Assembly: GCA_009694365.1 (NCBI GenBank)
Contig: SHVE01000002.1
Span: forward strand, 124,001 to 188,000
Reading direction: 5' to 3'
DNA length: 64,000 bases
DNA from: Thermoleophilia bacterium
Lineage (GTDB): Bacteria > Actinomycetota > Thermoleophilia > Miltoncostaeales > Miltoncostaeaceae
Position 1 is the first letter of the stretch. Each line of letters begins with the position of its first letter. The position numbers and the translations under genes were made by a program. This document shows positions 61,255 to 64,000 of the stretch, in pieces. Under the pieces are notes generated by a model. The model was not told the DNA's origin, did not search any database, and saw only the letters and a program-made list of their open reading frames with translations.

Positions 61255-62003
61255 ACGATGCGTCGGTAACGACAGAGCCCGTGTGGGTGTGTATTCCCAC
61301 CTATAACGAACGTGAGAACGTCCACGCGCTTGTGACTGCCGTTCTGGCGTCCCTCGACTCTGCTGGCATTGATGCGCACGTACTGGTGATCGACGACGGC
61401 TCCCCCGACGGCACCGGGGCGATCGCCGACCTCATGGCCAATGACGATGTCCGCGTGCACGTGCTCCACCGCCCGGGGAAGGGCGGCATCGGCCCGGCCT
61501 ATATCGCAGGGTTCCAGCACGCACTGGCACAGGGCGCCGGGCTCATCCTCGAGATGGACTGCGACTTCTCCCACGACCCTGCTGCCCTTCCTCGTCTCAT
61601 CGAGGCTGCGGGCGATGCCGATCTGGTGATCGGATCGCGCTACACCGCTGGCGGGGGCGTGACGGATTGGGGACTGGTCCGTCGGGGCATCAGTCGTGGC
61701 GGGTGCCTGTACGCGCAGGTGATCCTCGGTACGTCGGTGAGAGATCTGACCGGCGGGTTCAAGTGCTTCCATCGGCGGGTGCTTGAGGCGATTCCGCTCG
61801 ATGAGGTATCAGGCCAGGGCTATGGGTTTCAGATCGAGATGACCTACCGCACTCTGCTTGCCGGCTTCCACGTTGTCGAGGTGCCCATCACCTTCACCGA
61901 TCGCACGGCGGGTGAAAGCAAGATGAGCCGCGACGTCGTGATGGAGGCAGCCACTCTCGTTCCACGACTTCGACGGCGGCTCGGGCCGATCCCGCGGGGC
62001 TGA
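61251..62003 (+). CDS. Polyprenol-phosphate mannose synthase-like GT2 (DPM1 family)
   Basis: 250 aa, soluble, no [86 protein letters not shown] (DCDFSH is the DPM signature), [52 protein letters not shown]. It would load a sugar (usually mannose) on polyprenyl phosphate for GT-C enzymes, such as the preceding membrane protein. Confidence 0.93.
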   Translation: MNDASVTTEPVWVCIPTYNERENVHALVTAVLASLDSAGIDAHVLVIDDGSPDGTGAIADLMANDDVRVHVLHRPGKGGIGPAYIAGFQHALAQGAGLILEMDCDFSHDPAALPRLIEAAGDADLVIGSRYTAGGGVTDWGLVRRGISRGGCLYAQVILGTSVRDLTGGFKCFHRRVLEAIPLDEVSGQGYGFQIEMTYRTLLAGFHVVEVPITFTDRTAGESKMSRDVVMEAATLVPRLRRRLGPIPRG

Positions 62004-62031
62004 ACCCCCCAACCAGGGGCTCCCCTCCCGG

Positions 62032-62037
62032 TATGCT
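62032..62037 (+). promoter_or_regulatory. -10 box (TATGCT), leaderless rfbH promoter
   Basis: TATGCT ends seven bases before GTG 62045. The ATG at 62033 lies inside the box and is therefore a less likely start. Confidence 0.5.
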
Positions 62038-62044
62038 GACCCAC

Positions 62045-63232
62045 GTGCCAAATGAGATAACCCCGCAGGACGACGCCGCAGGCGCGGGCCGAGCCCAGAT
62101 CCTTGACCTCGTGCGCGAGTACCACGCGGTCGCCTTCCCCGACACGGCTTTCGTCGCCGGGTCGTCGCCCATCCCGGTATCGGGTCGGGTATTCGACGAC
62201 GACGACATCGCCAAACTTGTCGATAGCTCCCTCGACTTCTGGCTCACAACTGGACGGTTCGCCGCCCAGTTCGAGCGCGAGTTCGCCAAGCGCATGGGGC
62301 TCCGCCACTGCCTGCTGGTCAACTCAGGATCATCCGCCAATCTGGTTGCGTTCTCAGCCCTCACCTCGCCCAAGCTCGGCGACCGCCAGATCCTTCCCGG
62401 CGACGAAGTCATCACCACCGCCACAGGATTCCCCACCACGGTGAACCCGGCCATTCAGTACGGCGCAGTTCCCGTGTTCCTCGATGTCGACGTGCCCACG
62501 TACAACATCGATGTGTCGCTCCTCGAAGAGGCATTGTCGCCAAAGACCAAGGCCGTGATGGTGGCCCACACCTTGGGCAACCCCTTCGACCTGGCGACGG
62601 TCACGGACTTTTGCCGGCGCAACGGGCTGTGGCTCATTGAGGACTGCTGCGACGCCGTGGGCGCCAGGTACGACGGCAAGCCCGTCGGCACCTTCGGCGA
62701 TCTCGCCACCGTGAGCTTCTACCCGGCCCACCACATCACGATGGGCGAAGGCGGGGCTGTGCTGTGCAACCAGGGCGCCATCAAGGTGCTTGCCGAGAGC
62801 TTTCGCGACTGGGGTCGCGACTGCTGGTGCGAGCCGGGCAAGGACAACACCTGCGGCAAGAGGTTTGACCAGCAGTTCGGCACGCTGCCGGCCGGCTATG
62901 ACCATAAGTACGTCTACTCGCACATTGGGTACAACCTGAAGGTGACCGACATGCAGGCCGCCGTTGGCGTGGCGCAGCTCGCCAAGCTTGATGGCTTCAT
63001 TGAGGCCCGCACGCGTAACTTCGATCACCTGTACGAGGGGCTGTCCGACCTGCAGGATGTCCTGGTGCTGCCAGAGGCCACACCCAACAGCGAACCCAGC
63101 TGGTTTGGATTTCCGGTTGCCATGCGTCCCGAGGCGCCGATAAGCCGCAACGATCTGGTGCGCGCGCTGAACGACCGGGGCATCGATACCCGTCTCGTAT
63201 TCGCAGGCAACCTGCTTCGTCTGGCCGCGTGA
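62045..63232 (+). CDS. rfbH: CDP-4-keto-6-deoxy-D-glucose-3-dehydrase (RfbH/ DegT fold), C-terminally truncated
   Basis: 395 aa. PMP-dependent sugar dehydratase for 3,6-dideoxyhexoses such as abequose. The N-terminus and the lines [96 protein letters not shown] match; the PLP-lysine is replaced by His ([10 protein letters not shown]), as in real RfbH, and the cysteine group [15 protein letters not shown] may carry its iron-sulphur cluster. The protein stops after [17 protein letters not shown]; the usual about 40 C-terminal residues are missing because the sequence changes to a GT4 gene. Confidence 0.88.
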   Translation: MPNEITPQDDAAGAGRAQILDLVREYHAVAFPDTAFVAGSSPIPVSGRVFDDDDIAKLVDSSLDFWLTTGRFAAQFEREFAKRMGLRHCLLVNSGSSANLVAFSALTSPKLGDRQILPGDEVITTATGFPTTVNPAIQYGAVPVFLDVDVPTYNIDVSLLEEALSPKTKAVMVAHTLGNPFDLATVTDFCRRNGLWLIEDCCDAVGARYDGKPVGTFGDLATVSFYPAHHITMGEGGAVLCNQGAIKVLAESFRDWGRDCWCEPGKDNTCGKRFDQQFGTLPAGYDHKYVYSHIGYNLKVTDMQAAVGVAQLAKLDGFIEARTRNFDHLYEGLSDLQDVLVLPEATPNSEPSWFGFPVAMRPEAPISRNDLVRALNDRGIDTRLVFAGNLLRLAA

Positions 63233-63564
63233 GCGACGACCAACTTGCCGACCTGTACCGGGCGGCCACGGTGGTGGCGGTGCCATCGCTCTACGAGGGA
63301 TTCGGCCTGCCCATTCTCGAGGCCATGGCCTGCGGGGCGCCCACCGTGGCGAGCAGCCGCGGGGCCATGCCCGAGGTCGCCGGTGAGGGCGCCATCGTTG
63401 CCAACCCCACCCCAAGCGCGCTGGCCGACGCCATTCGCGAGGCGCTCGATCCAGTGGTGGCCGACCGCCTGCGTGCGGCGGGGCCGGTGCAGGCGGCCAC
63501 ATTCACCCCAAGCGCCATGGGCAGGGCCGGATGGGATGCGCTCAGGCCGGTGCTGACTCGGTGA
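63229..63564 (+). pseudogene. GT4 glycosyltransferase C-terminal fragment
   Basis: 111 codons from a GTG overlapping the rfbH stop. It encodes [51 protein letters not shown].. and a full C-terminal end, parallel to residues about 247-357 of GT4 number 3 (51754-52827). The whole acceptor domain is missing, so activity is very unlikely. It reads convergently into the last gene and overlaps it by 23 bases. Confidence 0.85.
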
Positions 63565-64000
63565 CGCCGGTGCGGGCTGGCAACGCGGCATTTACCGCAG
63601 CCCAGATAACAACGATGGACCAGAGCATGCCGGTGTAACTGAACACCACGGCGAAGCCGCCGTCCCCCACCGGCCAGGCGAGTGGTGCCATCGAGGCGAC
63701 GATCGCCACCAGAACGAACCCCGCCCATATCTGCCAGCGCATGCGCGTCCCAAACGCATTCGCGAAGAGACCGCGGCCCTCGGGCTCCGGGCGGCCGAGC
63801 CACGGCACCGCCGGCTGGGCGATGATCACGGCCGCAAGCGGGGGGACGAAGGCGAGGTAGTAGCCGAAGCTGAGCGCAGGAACCAGTGCGGGCAGGGCCA
63901 TCACCGTTACCACCACTGCCGCACGGGGTACTGAACGGCCTCGCCAGAGAAAGACAGCCACAACCAGAATGGTCAGAAGCAGGCCCGGAAGGAGCGAATG
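63542..64000 (-). CDS. Polytopic membrane protein, partial (5' end beyond window)
   Basis: Open from the window's right edge; 152 codons visible. At least four TM helices (LLPGLLLTILVVAVFLW; VVVTVMALPALVPALSFGYYLAFVPPLAAVII; WAGFVLVAIVASMAPLAW; MLWSIVVIWAAVNAAL), ending in a short polar tail. It could be an O-antigen polymerase or a GT-C/DUF2029-type enzyme of the glycan locus; the family cannot be settled from this part. Confidence 0.7.
   Translation of the reverse strand, partial: HSLLPGLLLTILVVAVFLWRGRSVPRAAVVVTVMALPALVPALSFGYYLAFVPPLAAVIIAQPAVPWLGRPEPEGRGLFANAFGTRMRWQIWAGFVLVAIVASMAPLAWPVGDGGFAVVFSYTGMLWSIVVIWAAVNAALPARTGVTESAPA

Overview
The window is about 64 kb of GC-rich DNA with short intergenic gaps and many ATGA/GTGA start-stop overlaps. 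The best taxonomic guess is an actinomycetote of the Thermoleophilia type, probably a metagenome contig. The guess rests mainly on the collagen-like protein at 12696-13445: its N-terminal 'PSP..VVALVALGVALAGTGYA..LPRNSVG' layout followed by Gly-x-x repeats is typical of that class. TANNNT -10 boxes lying 6-8 nt before start codons (leaderless transcripts), a class II ribonucleotide reductase under NrdR, and actinobacterial-style PucR and DhnA-type aldolase genes agree with it. This is inference, not a proven placement.

Left part (1-13.5 kb): the end of hemA, then hemC and a cobA-hemD fusion (tetrapyrrole synthesis); a GT2 glycosyltransferase; tRNA-Phe; an OmpR/EnvZ-type two-component pair; a TrpB2-type tryptophan synthase beta chain; a NifU-N domain protein with a small membrane protein; pyrE-rsgA; an unusual 140-aa protein built of five near-identical repeats; a class I aldolase; a Nudix hydrolase; and the collagen-like exported protein.

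Middle part (13.5-35.8 kb): 1-Cys peroxiredoxin; tRNA-Ser (CGA), tRNA-Ser (GGA) and tRNA-Val (CAC); an alpha/beta hydrolase; a frameshifted hsdM remnant; tandem repeats; nrdJ-nrdR with a NrdR box; signal peptidase I; an O-antigen-ligase-like protein; two alpha/beta hydrolases, one without its serine nucleophile; pabB-pabC (folate); a PucR regulator divergent from a type III glutamine synthetase; a type I glutamine synthetase; and an MscS channel. Palindromic and composite dispersed repeats sit in several gaps.

Right part (35.8-64 kb): mostly cell-surface functions. A minus-strand group holds a GT4 enzyme, a sugar-phosphate transferase that would start lipid-linked glycan assembly, and a glycosidase-like lipoprotein. 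Next come a phosphatase-like protein lacking its arginine, a thioesterase, a sigma factor fused to a zinc anti-sigma-like motif and membrane segments, coupled to a large exported Ig-like protein, and two exported proteins facing the other way. From 49.6 kb to the end is a polysaccharide locus: four coupled GT4 genes, a frameshifted GT2, a flippase, rmlC, further GT2/GT4 genes, a large membrane protein, a polyprenol-phosphate mannose synthase type GT2, and an RfbH-type dehydratase cut short and joined to the 3' end of a GT4 gene. The cluster shows several signs of internal recombination (or of assembly joining of variable strains): a frameshift, a 50-codon chimeric ORF, and the truncated rfbH/GT4 junction.
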